Shown here piece after piece: positions 55,351 through 64,000 of a DNA stretch of 64,000 bases. Both the position numbers and the translations under genes were made by a program. Position 1 is the first letter of the stretch. Every line of letters begins with the position of its first letter. Source of the DNA: JABAAI01 sp965261955. GTDB lineage: Bacteria; Spirochaetota; Leptospiria; Leptospirales; Leptonemataceae. The notes beneath the pieces were generated by a model, which saw only the letters and a program-made list of their open reading frames with translations, was not told the origin of the DNA and searched no databases. The stretch lies in NCBI GenBank assembly GCA_965261955.1, contig CBDHEM010000071.1, positions 186,001 through 250,000 on the forward strand. Reading direction: 5' to 3'.

Positions 55351-56280
55351 ATGGCCACGAATAAAAAGATAACCCTTACCCTCGATACCTTCTTTAAGAT
55401 ACAATGCACTGAGTTTTTTGAGGCGTTAGGTTGTCAGGTACTAACAGAAGTCGAGTTATTCAAACAGCCTAGACGCTTGGATGTATTGATTATCGAGGGA
55501 GGTGGAGAGGAAGGGGGAGGAGCTTCACAACAGCCCCTCCTTGGAATGCGGGCAAAACATACCATGCACAAGAAGTTTCATCTTTTAGATTATTTCCAGA
55601 AATATAATTTAGTCAGTTATAAGTCTTTTCGTGATCGCTTTTCTATTTCGGATATTCGAGATGCCATGATCTATCATCAAAGCTACTTGAATTTGGAAAA
55701 GAAAGCAAATGAAGCCAACAGCACCGTTAGCCTGATAGTATCACAAAAACCATCGAAGTTTTTAAGTGAGACTACAAGCAAAGTATCTCAACAAGTAAAA
55801 GGACGCTATGTGATCGACTACCAAGCATTTAAGGTTTACATTTTAAACATTGAGGAAGCTCCACTGAATGACAGCCTGGATGGTGTTTTCTTGTCAGAGT
55901 TTGTTAAAGATAAAAAGAAGATTACCATGCCAGCTGATGTACGAAGAGGACTGGTTATTGATAAAAAAATCGTCGACATACTAGAAGAATGGCTTAAAAC
56001 TAGGTTAGTTACCTTTGAAGGGAGGATATTAGATATGGGAGCAGTTGCAGACATCACAAAATATGTTTTACCTGAATTGGAAAAGGCAGAGGCCAGAGGC
56101 AAAGCGGAAGGTAAAACAGAAGGTAAGGCAGAAGGTAAGGCAGAAATCTTTAAAAAGATGTACGCTAACGGCCAGTCCATATCTCAAATTTCTTCTATGG
56201 CCGGTTTTTCAGAAGCGGAATGCCAACGCATGCTACATTTCACCCACCATGAAGGCGACGGCGACCCCATGAAAAAGTAA
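55351..56280 (+). CDS. Rpn-type putative nuclease/transposase-like protein, copy B
   Basis: 309 residues, near-identical to copy A with two length changes: a Gly-rich insert near residue 52 whose DNA is again an R1-end-like palindrome (55513-55541), and four instead of two GKAE/GKTE units (56100-56146) from a 12-bp repeat. The 120 bases upstream also match those before copy A, and an R1 left end (56288-56312) follows the stop. Together they suggest a duplicated unit of about 1.1 kb. Both copies are intact, so they may be under selection. Confidence 0.7.
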   Translation: MATNKKITLTLDTFFKIQCTEFFEALGCQVLTEVELFKQPRRLDVLIIEGGGEEGGGASQQPLLGMRAKHTMHKKFHLLDYFQKYNLVSYKSFRDRFSISDIRDAMIYHQSYLNLEKKANEANSTVSLIVSQKPSKFLSETTSKVSQQVKGRYVIDYQAFKVYILNIEEAPLNDSLDGVFLSEFVKDKKKITMPADVRRGLVIDKKIVDILEEWLKTRLVTFEGRILDMGAVADITKYVLPELEKAEARGKAEGKTEGKAEGKAEIFKKMYANGQSISQISSMAGFSEAECQRMLHFTHHEGDGDPMKK

Positions 56281-56287
56281 AAATAGA

Positions 56288-56312
56288 GGTGCTGTTGCAA
56301 AATACAAAAAGG
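56288..56312 (+). repeat. R1 left-end fragment after copy B
   Basis: AGGTGCTGTTGCAAAATAC and following AAAAAGGA match the R1 left end; no interior or right end follows, and the cyclase gene begins within 50 bases. Confidence 0.7.
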
Positions 56313-56359
56313 ACTTTACGGCTTTAGGAAGCTAAACTTAATTGCGATACGATAGCACC

Positions 56360-58210
56360 ATGGTACAAAAGCCAGAAAAGACCTCCTTCAAACCCTCGCG
56401 CTATAGCATTCGGGTCAAGCTAATTGGGATCATTTCTTCCCTTGTCCTAGTGGCGTTGAGTGGAATGATCTTTTTAGCCTCATCCTTTTTTACTGCCCAT
56501 TCAGAGGTGAGTGTGCAAGAGAACAATCTAAATTTGGTGAGGTCCACGGCAGAGTGGACAGAATCGGAAATCCGTTATATCCGCCGCGAGCTTGAAGCGC
56601 TTGATCGCTTCCCTGCCCTGCATAGTGAAAGGGAATCTTCATTTTTCCAAAAAAACCCACACTTTATTTATGTGGGCTTGAGTAAGGGCGGGCCTTCCTT
56701 CCCCAAACGAATATACAATCAACAGATGATGCAAGTCAATCAAATCTCCCCCGACAATATTGAGGAAATCAACAGTCTAAACAAATACCACACCCAAGGA
56801 CTGGCAGAAGGACAGTTGAACTTCTTTAATGCCTCGCAAAAGGGACAGGCTCTTTTGGGTATTTGCCAAAAGATAAACGATAAACTTCTTTTGCTTTATA
56901 TGGATCCAGAACGCATCCTACAGAATTTTAAACTGCAAAAAACAGTAACTACGTTCATGGTAAATGAAAGGGGTGATGTGGTCTTACACCCTGATCTCAA
57001 AGTAATCCTAGCTCGGTCTAATTTTTTCAAAGAAGATATCGTAAAAAAGATGTGGCAAACTCCGATTAGCGCGGGTCAAACTCAGTACCTCTCTAAATTG
57101 GACAATACAGTTTACATGGCTTCCTATAAAAAGCTAACCATAGGAGACTATGGAATCATTGCCCAAGTGAGCAGAGACGTAGCGTTTGAGCCAGTGAATA
57201 TCATCCGTAACCGCAATATAATTATTATGTTTATTTTCTTAACCATTTCCGTGATTCTCATCTATTTTTTTGCTAAGCTCATATCTAGGCCGATCGTTTC
57301 ATTAGTAAAAGCAACTCATCAAGTGGCAGAAGGTAACTACAGCTTGGATATTGTACCTAGATCAGGAGATGAAGTAGGTCAACTCACCTATGCTTTTCGC
57401 AACATGGCAACGGGTCTGGGCGAAAGAGAAAAAATGAAAGATGCTTTTGGTAAATTTGTAAACAAGGAGATTGCCGAGCAAGTACTCAAGGGCGATATCA
57501 AATTGGGGGGAGAAAGTAAAAAAGCCGCCATTTTCTTTTCTGATTTACGAGGCTTTACAGCCATTTCCGAAGGTCTAAAACCAGAGAAGGTGGTGGCTTT
57601 TTTGAACGCCTACTTCACAGAGATGGTAAACTGCATCCTTCAGACTCATGGGGTAGTGGATAAGTACATTGGAGATGCCATCATGGCCCATTGGGGTGCC
57701 ATCAGTGGGCAAGGTAACCATACAGAAAACGCCATTGATGCTGGCCTCTACATGCGCAAGGCTTTGCTTGCCTTTAATCAGAACCATAAGGGTCACTTCC
57801 CTATTGCGAAGATGGGTAGTGGAATCAATACAGGTACCGTCATTTCCGGACAAATTGGTTCAGAAAAACGCTTGGAATACACTGTAATTGGAGATACCGT
57901 AAATTTAGCCTCACGTATTGAGGCCCTGAACAAACCCTTTGGTACAGACCTCCTGATCTCTGAAAGCGCCTACAATGAAGTAGAGGGTATATTCAAACTT
58001 GTTCCCATGCCAACCATTAAAGTTAAGGGTAAAAAAGATCCGCAAAAAATATATGCCGTTCTGGGACGTCATGATGATTCACAAGCTCCGAAGAGTCTTT
58101 CGGAATTGCGACAAATCCTTGACATAAAGGATACCAACCAAACCTCTACTGTGGATACGGAAGCTAAAGAAGAGAAATTTGAAATATTAGCGGGTCAAGA
58201 AAAGCAATAA
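56360..58210 (+). CDS. Membrane-bound adenylate/guanylate cyclase with HAMP domain
   Basis: About 616 residues from ATG 56360. A membrane helix (LIGIISSLVLVALSGMIFLA) and a periplasmic sensor domain (residues about 45-280) are followed by a second helix, a HAMP linker (ISRPIVSLVKATHQVAEGNY) and a class III cyclase domain: FFSDLRGFTAISEGL, DKYIGDAIMAHWGA and YTVIGDTVNLASRIE, with both metal-binding aspartates. It makes cAMP or cGMP in response to an unknown periplasmic signal. The FecR-type gene starts 15 bases after its stop, so the two are surely one unit. Confidence 0.93.
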   Translation: MVQKPEKTSFKPSRYSIRVKLIGIISSLVLVALSGMIFLASSFFTAHSEVSVQENNLNLVRSTAEWTESEIRYIRRELEALDRFPALHSERESSFFQKNPHFIYVGLSKGGPSFPKRIYNQQMMQVNQISPDNIEEINSLNKYHTQGLAEGQLNFFNASQKGQALLGICQKINDKLLLLYMDPERILQNFKLQKTVTTFMVNERGDVVLHPDLKVILARSNFFKEDIVKKMWQTPISAGQTQYLSKLDNTVYMASYKKLTIGDYGIIAQVSRDVAFEPVNIIRNRNIIIMFIFLTISVILIYFFAKLISRPIVSLVKATHQVAEGNYSLDIVPRSGDEVGQLTYAFRNMATGLGEREKMKDAFGKFVNKEIAEQVLKGDIKLGGESKKAAIFFSDLRGFTAISEGLKPEKVVAFLNAYFTEMVNCILQTHGVVDKYIGDAIMAHWGAISGQGNHTENAIDAGLYMRKALLAFNQNHKGHFPIAKMGSGINTGTVISGQIGSEKRLEYTVIGDTVNLASRIEALNKPFGTDLLISESAYNEVEGIFKLVPMPTIKVKGKKDPQKIYAVLGRHDDSQAPKSLSELRQILDIKDTNQTSTVDTEAKEEKFEILAGQEKQ

Positions 58211-58225
58211 GCAGTTTTTTTGATT

Positions 58226-61075
58226 ATGGCTAGGTCTAAAAAAAAGAAAAGAAATTTATTCTCTCCTGCAGATAAGAAATTTCTTGCTGGAGGAATCCTA
58301 ACACTTTCCTTGCTCTTTACACTCCTCCACTCTAATTATCAAGGGTCTGTTTCCAACAACCGGAATAAGCCTATCGGCACTTTAACTGTAAAAAAGAACG
58401 TAGTCCATCGCAAATCAGAAGGCCAAGTACTATGGGAGAGCATGAAACGGAGCTATCCTGTCTATAAAAAAGATACCATCCGTACGGGGGGGGACTCTGC
58501 AGCAGTTCTCCATATACATGGGAAATTTAAGATTGACATGGATGGAAATACTCTCATTTCCCTTGACGTTTTGGAAACATCTCAAAAAGAACGTGTTCAT
58601 CTAAATAGCGGCTCTGCACGTTTTCGTCCGGATGAGACGGTAAAGGGAAAAAGTCTTAGCCTGGAATTTGTAAATAGAGGGCAGATTTATCACCTGAATG
58701 GGCCAGGACCTCTGGTTATGAGCAGAGCTAAGACCAATGGAAAATTACAAGTAGCAGCGCTTGATAAGGGAAGCGAACTCCTAGACTCTAGTGGACAAGG
58801 GGAGATACTGACTCCGGACACTCTGCTGATTTTATCCGAGGGAAAAATCAGTAAAAGAAAATTGGCAATTGTGGCACAAGAACCTAAAGATGGAGCAACC
58901 TATCTAGCGAATTTCGGAGGGTCTATATCTGTGAATTTTAATTGGAAATCGAAATCTGAGAACCAGAAGGTGCAAATTAAAATCAGTAAATATAGTGACC
59001 TTTCTAATCCTTTACTCAGCAGAAAGGTGAAAAAGTCTTCTTTTACAACAAGGCTAAAGCCAGGCCTTTATTATTGGCGTCTCTCAGATTCTGAAGATCA
59101 GTACAGCATCACGCAAAAATTCCGGGTAATCTCTCAAGTAGCTGTGAAGACCAAGAAGCCCCTTGACAACAGCGTTTTTTCTTATAGCACCATAAAGCCA
59201 TTTATCAATTTCTCGTGGAATAGGGCCCCGGAGAGCTCCGTCTATCGCTTGGAAGTTGCCGAGGATGAAACGTTTGAAAGCCCCCTTATTACAAAAGATA
59301 CTCTGTCTATAAATTATGTAAGTAATCTCCCACAAGGAAAATACTATTGGAGAGTTACTGCCAAAAGCAATTTGACAAACTCTGGTATCAGTAGTCTAAT
59401 CAAAAGCTTTACCATCGTCCGTCAAAAAAAAATAGCCACACCCTTGCTTTCGAACCTTCCTCCAGACCAGCTTTTTGATAAAAAATCCATAGCCAAGAAG
59501 GGTTTTGTTCTAAACTGGAAGGATAACCCTGAGATTGCCTACACAGAAGTGATAGTGGCTGAGAACAGAAATTTTTCCAAAATCGTCATAAAAAAGAAAG
59601 TTTTCAGAAACTTCTACAGCATCAAAGAGAAGTTCTCCAAACCAGTCTATTATTACAAACTGAAGTTTTACAATAAGAAAGGAGAACTGATTGCCGACTC
59701 TACTACACAATCCTTCAAAGTCGGGAAAAAAAAAGTAACCCCACCACTCCCCTTCAAGCCTTCTCCACGCCAAACTTTAGATGAAGAATCCCTAGCAAAA
59801 AATGGTTTTATTTTTAGATGGAGGAGCCCTCCTCAAGCCACCCACACAGAAATCGTTATTGCTGAAGATAAAAATTTTTCACAAGCCGTTCTGAAAATAA
59901 AAGCTTCTGGAAGCTCTCATCGTATCAAAGCTAAACTTTCCAAGTCGCTTTATTATTATAAACTAAACGCTTTCGATGAACAAGGAGAACTGATTGCCAA
60001 CTCTACTACACAATCCTTCAAAGTCAAAAAAGAAAAGATAACCCCTCCAGTCCCCTTCAATCCTTCTCCAGGCCAAATTTTATATAAAAAATCCCTAGCA
60101 AAAAATGGTTTTATTTTTAGGTGGAAGAGCCCTCCTCAAGCCACCCACACAGAAATCGTTATTGCTAAAAATAAAAATTTTTCACAAGCCGTTTTGAAAA
60201 CAATAGCCTCCGGAAGCTCTCATCATATCAAAGCTAAGCTCCCCAAAGCCATTTATTATTATAAACTAAACGCCATTGATGAACAGGGGGAACTCCTTGC
60301 CAGCTCCACTCCACAACCCTTCAAAGTAAGAAGCAAAGGAATAGCCCCACTGCTATCCCTCAAGCCTTCTCTAGGTCAAACTTTAGATAAAAAATCCCTT
60401 GCAAAAAAGGGGTTTGTTTTTAGATGGGAAAGCCCTCCTCAAACCACCCACACAGAAATCGTTATTGCTGAAAATAAAAATTTTTCACAAGCCGTTCTGA
60501 AAACAAAAGCCTCTGGGAGCTCTCATCGTATCAAAGCTAAACTTCCCAAGTTGCTTTATTATTATAAACTAAACGCTTTCGATGAACAAGGAGAAATTTT
60601 TGCTAGCTCGCCCGTCCTTTTCTTCAAGCTCATAGAAGAAGTTAAAATCAAACTGACCTATCCAAAAAAGAATAGCTCTATTGCACTGAGGGAAGTTCTA
60701 AAAGACGGCCTACTCTTTTCTTGGCAAAAACCGGAAGTAGAAGCTACGTTTGAAGTTGTGTTGGCTAAAAGGCATGATCTTGTAAAACCCATTTTAAAAC
60801 AAAAAGTAGAAGGGTATACTCTAACAACAAAATCCATCAGAGAAGAGGGAGCTTATTTCTGTCGGATAACGACTCTGGATGCAGAAGATGGCTCCGTGCT
60901 TAGTACAACAGAAGTGATTCCCTTTGTTATAATGAAACTATCGACAATAGAGATTAAGGGAATGGGGGAAGTCTATGGACGTATTATTTCTCAGGGAAAA
61001 GACACAATGAAAATTTCTACTCCGCAAGGCGTGATAATGGTTAATCCCAATAAAATTATGGGTATACGACGCTAA
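58226..61075 (+). CDS. FecR-domain protein with tandem fibronectin-like modules
   Basis: 949 residues. A signal or anchor segment (FLAGGILTLSLLFTLLHSNY) precedes a FecR domain (YPVYKKDTIRTGGDSAAVLH, then FKIDMDGNTLISLDVL). The rest is repeated modules of about 100 residues; three are near-identical (FRW-SPPQATHTEIVIA, SSHRIKAKL, YYYKLNAFDEQGE) and correspond to DNA repeats of about 300 bp at 59760-60620. It is probably a large periplasmic or surface protein. Coupled to the cyclase, it may be part of a sensor complex. Function is otherwise unknown. Confidence 0.8.
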   Translation: MARSKKKKRNLFSPADKKFLAGGILTLSLLFTLLHSNYQGSVSNNRNKPIGTLTVKKNVVHRKSEGQVLWESMKRSYPVYKKDTIRTGGDSAAVLHIHGKFKIDMDGNTLISLDVLETSQKERVHLNSGSARFRPDETVKGKSLSLEFVNRGQIYHLNGPGPLVMSRAKTNGKLQVAALDKGSELLDSSGQGEILTPDTLLILSEGKISKRKLAIVAQEPKDGATYLANFGGSISVNFNWKSKSENQKVQIKISKYSDLSNPLLSRKVKKSSFTTRLKPGLYYWRLSDSEDQYSITQKFRVISQVAVKTKKPLDNSVFSYSTIKPFINFSWNRAPESSVYRLEVAEDETFESPLITKDTLSINYVSNLPQGKYYWRVTAKSNLTNSGISSLIKSFTIVRQKKIATPLLSNLPPDQLFDKKSIAKKGFVLNWKDNPEIAYTEVIVAENRNFSKIVIKKKVFRNFYSIKEKFSKPVYYYKLKFYNKKGELIADSTTQSFKVGKKKVTPPLPFKPSPRQTLDEESLAKNGFIFRWRSPPQATHTEIVIAEDKNFSQAVLKIKASGSSHRIKAKLSKSLYYYKLNAFDEQGELIANSTTQSFKVKKEKITPPVPFNPSPGQILYKKSLAKNGFIFRWKSPPQATHTEIVIAKNKNFSQAVLKTIASGSSHHIKAKLPKAIYYYKLNAIDEQGELLASSTPQPFKVRSKGIAPLLSLKPSLGQTLDKKSLAKKGFVFRWESPPQTTHTEIVIAENKNFSQAVLKTKASGSSHRIKAKLPKLLYYYKLNAFDEQGEIFASSPVLFFKLIEEVKIKLTYPKKNSSIALREVLKDGLLFSWQKPEVEATFEVVLAKRHDLVKPILKQKVEGYTLTTKSIREEGAYFCRITTLDAEDGSVLSTTEVIPFVIMKLSTIEIKGMGEVYGRIISQGKDTMKISTPQGVIMVNPNKIMGIRR
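59760..60620 (+). repeat. Tandem ~300-bp intragenic repeats
   Basis: Three consecutive near-identical segments inside the FecR gene, each beginning near the codons for SLAKNGF or SLAKKGF. A more diverged unit precedes them (59480-59750). Such repeats can expand or contract by recombination. Confidence 0.85.
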
Positions 61076-61094
61076 GGCTGATTAATAATATGAA

Positions 61095-61319
61095 TCAGCT
61101 ATTTGGCATAGGCCATAATAAACTTGATATGCGATGAAAAACTTTCCCCACGCATTCCTGGATGCTCAGTTGGGCACTTTCTACTACAACATCAGCTTTG
61201 GGGGGTAATTCAAAGGGGACATCCCAACCGCTAAGGGTCTGAATCTTACCCATCTGTGCTTTGGCATATAGTTGTTTCGTATCCCTCCTTTGGCAGACCT
61301 CCAAGGGACAGGCTAAGTA
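61095..61319 (-). pseudogene. cysC: Adenylylsulfate kinase, C-terminal part
   Basis: Reads YLACPLEVCQRRDTKQLYAK, then AQMGKIQTLSGWDVPFELPP and VVVESAQLSIQEC, the known C-terminal half of APS kinase. The N-terminal half is 1.5 kb away at 62832-63159 with an IS5-type element between. The two halves share CTAAGTA on the plus strand. Joined, they give about 180 residues, near normal length. It cannot make a full enzyme as it stands. Confidence 0.9.
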
Positions 61320-62831
61320 GTCAGCCTTGAAAAACCAGAATACTATGGATATTTCGCATTTATAAGCTATTCTGAAGTAAAAAGTAGTACCCATAATCGC
61401 AAGGTTTTGCGAAAAGGTGTTCAAAAGCTTGTGTTTTTCAAGCATTATTTTTCAGAGGTTCCCTATGTTAGCTCAAAAAAAAAATGATTATCAAAGAGAC
61501 TTGTTTAAGACGAATTTGGAAGGTATGCTCAATCATAATGAGCCCTTATTTCGTTTAGCTCAGAAAATAGATTGGGAAAAGTTTGATACTGAATTTGGTA
61601 AACTCTATTGTCCTGACAATGGCCGTCCAGCCAAGTTAACCCGCTTGATGGTAGGACTGCATTACTTAAAAGCCACATTTAATGAAAGTGATGAAAGTGT
61701 TTTAGATAAATGGGTTCAAAATGTCTATTGGCAACACTTTTGCGGATACCAAGAATTCCAGCAGGAAGCTCCTTGTGATCATAGCACATTAAGCAGATGG
61801 CGTAAGCGTATAAAATCTAAAGGGATGGAAAAGCTTTTAGAAGAAACAATTCGTTGTGCTCTTTCTAATAAATTACTGCGTAGACATCATGTCCAAAAAG
61901 TAAATGTAGATACAACAGTTCAGGAAAAGGCCATTACATATCCAACAGATGGTAAACTATATTTTAAAGCTTTACAATATTTATCAGAACTGGCTAAGAG
62001 AAATAATATTCGTCTTCGCCAAAGTTATTCTCGTTTATCTAAAAAGTCATTATTAATGCAGAACCGATATTTTAGAGGACGTAAATACAGACTTGCAAGG
62101 CGTGAGCAAAAGAGCTTAAAAACCTATTTTGGCCGTGTTTTACGGGATGTAGAGCGTAAATTACATTCTATAGACTTACATAAAAATTATGAATCTTCTT
62201 TGTGTCTTCTTCACCGTCTTTACGATCAAACCAAGGATAGCAAAAACAAAGTTTATAGTTTACATGCACCGGAAGTAGAATGTATCTCTAAAGGAAAAAC
62301 GCATAAGAAGTATGAATTTGGATGTAAGGCAAGTTACGTGACAAGTAGTCAAGGTAACTTTGTTTTAGGCGCGATGGCAAAACATGGTAATCCTTTTGAT
62401 GGGCATACATTACCATCGGCCATAGAACAGGTAGAAAGGTTTTTACCCAATTCATTAAGTGTAAAAGAAGTTTTTGTGGATAGAGGTTATAGAGGAGCGA
62501 AAGTTAAAGATGGGATAACAGTTCACATTGTTGGCGCAAAGAGGAAGAAAAAAATGAAACGTAGTTTACGCAAGTGGATGAAAAGAAGAGCCGCTATTGA
62601 ACCCATCATTGGTCACATGAAGAATGATGGAGGTGTACGACGAAATCACCTCTTAACGCAAGAAGGTGATAAGATGTATGCGGTTTTACTAGGTGCTGGC
62701 TTTAATATGAGAAAATTGCTAAAAGCTTTTTCTTGGCTTAAATTTATTCCGCAATATCTGACTAATATTTCCTTAAAAAAGGAAATATGGGTTATGGCAT
62801 TTTCTTAATATAGTGCCTTTTTCAAGCTTAA
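61320..62831 (+). mobile_element. IS5-type insertion sequence in cysC
   Basis: About 1512 bp, flanked on both sides by CTAAGTA (61313-61319 and 62832-62838). The ends resemble an imperfect inverted repeat: left CAGCCTTGAAAAA, right (inverted) TAAGCTTGAAAAA. The target duplication may be shorter than the 7 shared bases. Holds one intact transposase gene and is therefore possibly active. Confidence 0.85.
61465..62808 (+). CDS. IS5-family transposase
   Basis: 447 residues, ATG 61465 (an upstream ATG lies inside the left end and is not used). Typical IS5/DUF772 N-terminus (RLMVGLHYLKATFNESDESV, QEAPCDHSTLSRWRKRI), then NVDTTVQEKAITYPTD with the first Asp, and KEVFVDRGYRGAKV and RAAIEPIIGHMKNDGG for the second Asp and the Glu. 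The gene is intact. Confidence 0.93.
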   Translation: MLAQKKNDYQRDLFKTNLEGMLNHNEPLFRLAQKIDWEKFDTEFGKLYCPDNGRPAKLTRLMVGLHYLKATFNESDESVLDKWVQNVYWQHFCGYQEFQQEAPCDHSTLSRWRKRIKSKGMEKLLEETIRCALSNKLLRRHHVQKVNVDTTVQEKAITYPTDGKLYFKALQYLSELAKRNNIRLRQSYSRLSKKSLLMQNRYFRGRKYRLARREQKSLKTYFGRVLRDVERKLHSIDLHKNYESSLCLLHRLYDQTKDSKNKVYSLHAPEVECISKGKTHKKYEFGCKASYVTSSQGNFVLGAMAKHGNPFDGHTLPSAIEQVERFLPNSLSVKEVFVDRGYRGAKVKDGITVHIVGAKRKKKMKRSLRKWMKRRAAIEPIIGHMKNDGGVRRNHLLTQEGDKMYAVLLGAGFNMRKLLKAFSWLKFIPQYLTNISLKKEIWVMAFS

Positions 62832-63159
62832 CTAAGTAAACTTCGATAAATTGGAATTGATTTTTTTCAAGTAATTGACGAGCAAGCCCTCGGTCTTCCT
62901 CATAAGGAGAGATAAAAGCAGCAATGACGATAAATTTTTTCTGTAAAAATAAATGAGCGACATGGGCCGCCTGGCGTATATTCTCTCTGCGATCTTGACG
63001 AGAAAAATCCAGATCACTGCTCAATCCTTTACGCAAATCATCTCCATCCAGTACGAAAACCGAATAGCCTAGGGTTTCTAACTTCTGCTGCAAGCCTAGA
63101 GCTAATGTTGTCTTTCCTGCACCAGATAAACCAGTCAACCACACAAGAAAGGGTTTCAC
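62832..63159 (-). pseudogene. cysC: Adenylylsulfate kinase, N-terminal part
   Basis: Starts with ATG 63159: FLVWLTGLSGAGKTTLALGL is the P-loop, FVLDGDDLRKGLSSDLDFS the PAPS/APS site and FISPYEEDRGLARQLL the last motif before the insertion, which comes in FIEVYL. Beyond it the reading enters the IS element. APS kinase makes PAPS from APS and ATP, feeding sulfation or sulfate reduction. The neighbouring gene is also frameshifted, so this locus is decaying. Confidence 0.92.
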
Positions 63160-63221
63160 TCAATCATCATCCACTTTCGGTTTATTCTGAACTCATCAAA
63201 TATCAATTTTATCCTCTTTTT

Positions 63222-64000
63222 TCATGATATATCCTCCTCCTTTCCCCACAACCAAAAGGAATCTTCAGGCATAAGCAAAAAATTCTTATAGCTCGCATCC
63301 TTTGTATTCAAGATATTGGGACGACGCATCCCTTCCAAAATTCCTAAATCATATATCTCTTCACATAGATTTAAATAGCGTATTTCAGCCACAATTGATC
63401 CCGTCTTGGAATGCAAAATCGTTACTCCACATTCTAAGCTTTGCGGGTCACGAGGAAAATCACCAAAAGTTGTGTTTTTACTGGTACGAAAGCGTGAAAG
63501 ACCCACAAAAATATAATCTTTATAGAAAGTTAAGCCGCGCACGAAACCAGGCATACAATTAATAATCGTATAGCTTTTAGTTTCGCTTTCGTATCGTACT
63601 AATTCACCACTTGCAGACAATAAGAAATAAAGTTCTCCTTTATAACAACGTGGTGAGTGGGGAACAGCTAAACCCTCCATTAAAATTTCATTTTTTTCTA
63701 CATCCATTAACACACCCCCACTGTAGCGCTGCTCCCGCCAACCTTCTGGGCAATCACTTTACGCCCTAGAGCCGTAGCGTACTTGGGTTCTCCATTTAGG
63801 AGCGCAAGGCCATTCAAATGACATCTGTCCGTGCTATCTAATTTAGAAATAAAAGGTGGCTGCCAAATCGGAATGAAATGATAGTCACTATCCATACGAC
63901 ACAAACAGGAAAAGCGAGTATTAACACCAAGTAATTTATCTCCGCTCCAGCACAGATCATGCATGTCCACATAACCGGTATAATGAGTTGACACGGGACA
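63222..64000 (-). pseudogene. TIGR03032-type protein, frameshifted and cut by the window edge
   Basis: Minus-strand product in two frames. The first part (63707-64000) reads YVDMHDLCWSGDKLLGVNTR, LNGLALLNGEPKYATALG; the second (63222-63713) reads MDVEKNEILMEGLAVPHSPR and GFVRGLTFYKDYIFVGLSR. This resembles the TIGR03032 family, which has beta-propeller-like features and no proven activity. Adding one A near 63758-63761 would restore SDCPEGWREQRYSGGV between the parts. The 5' end lies outside the window. Confidence 0.75.

Overview
The window looks like the chromosome of an AT-rich spirochaete of the Leptospira type. It has double-membrane genes (an LptD-like protein, split heptose kinase and adenylyltransferase genes, a polyprenyl sugar transferase), periplasmic-flagellum hook genes (fliK, flgD, flgE), many lipoproteins with loose spirochaetal lipoboxes, and an adenylate cyclase beside a FecR-domain protein. 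The genus is an inference from gene content; no rRNA gene is present to confirm it.

Layout. 1-1.5 kb: a STAS protein cut by the window edge and a DegT-type aminotransferase. 1.9-2.6 kb: an ankyrin lipoprotein. 2.9-11.7 kb, minus strand: an envelope cluster read lptD-like, sugar transferase, unknown membrane protein, rfaE1, rfaE2, pyrG. 11.7-21.3 kb: YceI, a zinc-ribbon PBP1A, PC4-like protein, rpmB, nth, tsaE, a RluA-type enzyme, pyrC and a cyclophilin lipoprotein. 21.4-27 kb: pckA and the fliK-flgD-flgE group. 27-36.8 kb: a methyltransferase, a bactofilin-M23 peptidase-glpK run, secreted proteins, a second STAS protein, hisD, tRNA-Val, moaE and a GT2 enzyme. 37-42.7 kb: a DUF2079 membrane protein, nested decayed insertion sequences (IS256-type and IS3-type), yqeY and a SpsF/SpsG-like glycan pair. 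42.7-51 kb: secF-secD-unknown-yajC, a phasin-like protein, and queF-murD-ftsW. 51-56.3 kb is accessory: two lipoproteins, a zinc-ribbon protein and two near-identical Rpn-type nuclease genes. 56.3-64 kb: adenylate cyclase, a FecR protein with tandem modules, then cysC split by an IS5-type element and a frameshifted TIGR03032-type gene running off the edge.

The least explained feature is a family of about 105-bp interspersed elements (called R1 here). Their ends resemble GGGACTGTTGCAAAAT in inverted orientation and their core contains TAAAATGCCTTAAATCG. I found about nine full or near-full copies plus several fragments, mostly at gene 3' ends. Two of them supply the last codons and stop of essential-type genes (the PBP1A and ftsW). 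R1 ends also follow both Rpn nuclease genes, and R1-end-like palindromes lie in frame inside both. The ends resemble IS6-family termini, so R1 may be a MITE of an IS6-like element; no parent transposase is in the window.

A second theme is short tandem duplication of roughly 9-15 bp, repeated across coding, non-coding and pseudogene sequence. One of these (2 x 11 bp at 51314-51335) lies where a lipoprotein signal peptide should be encoded and puts the gene out of frame, which suggests an on/off switch or recent inactivation.
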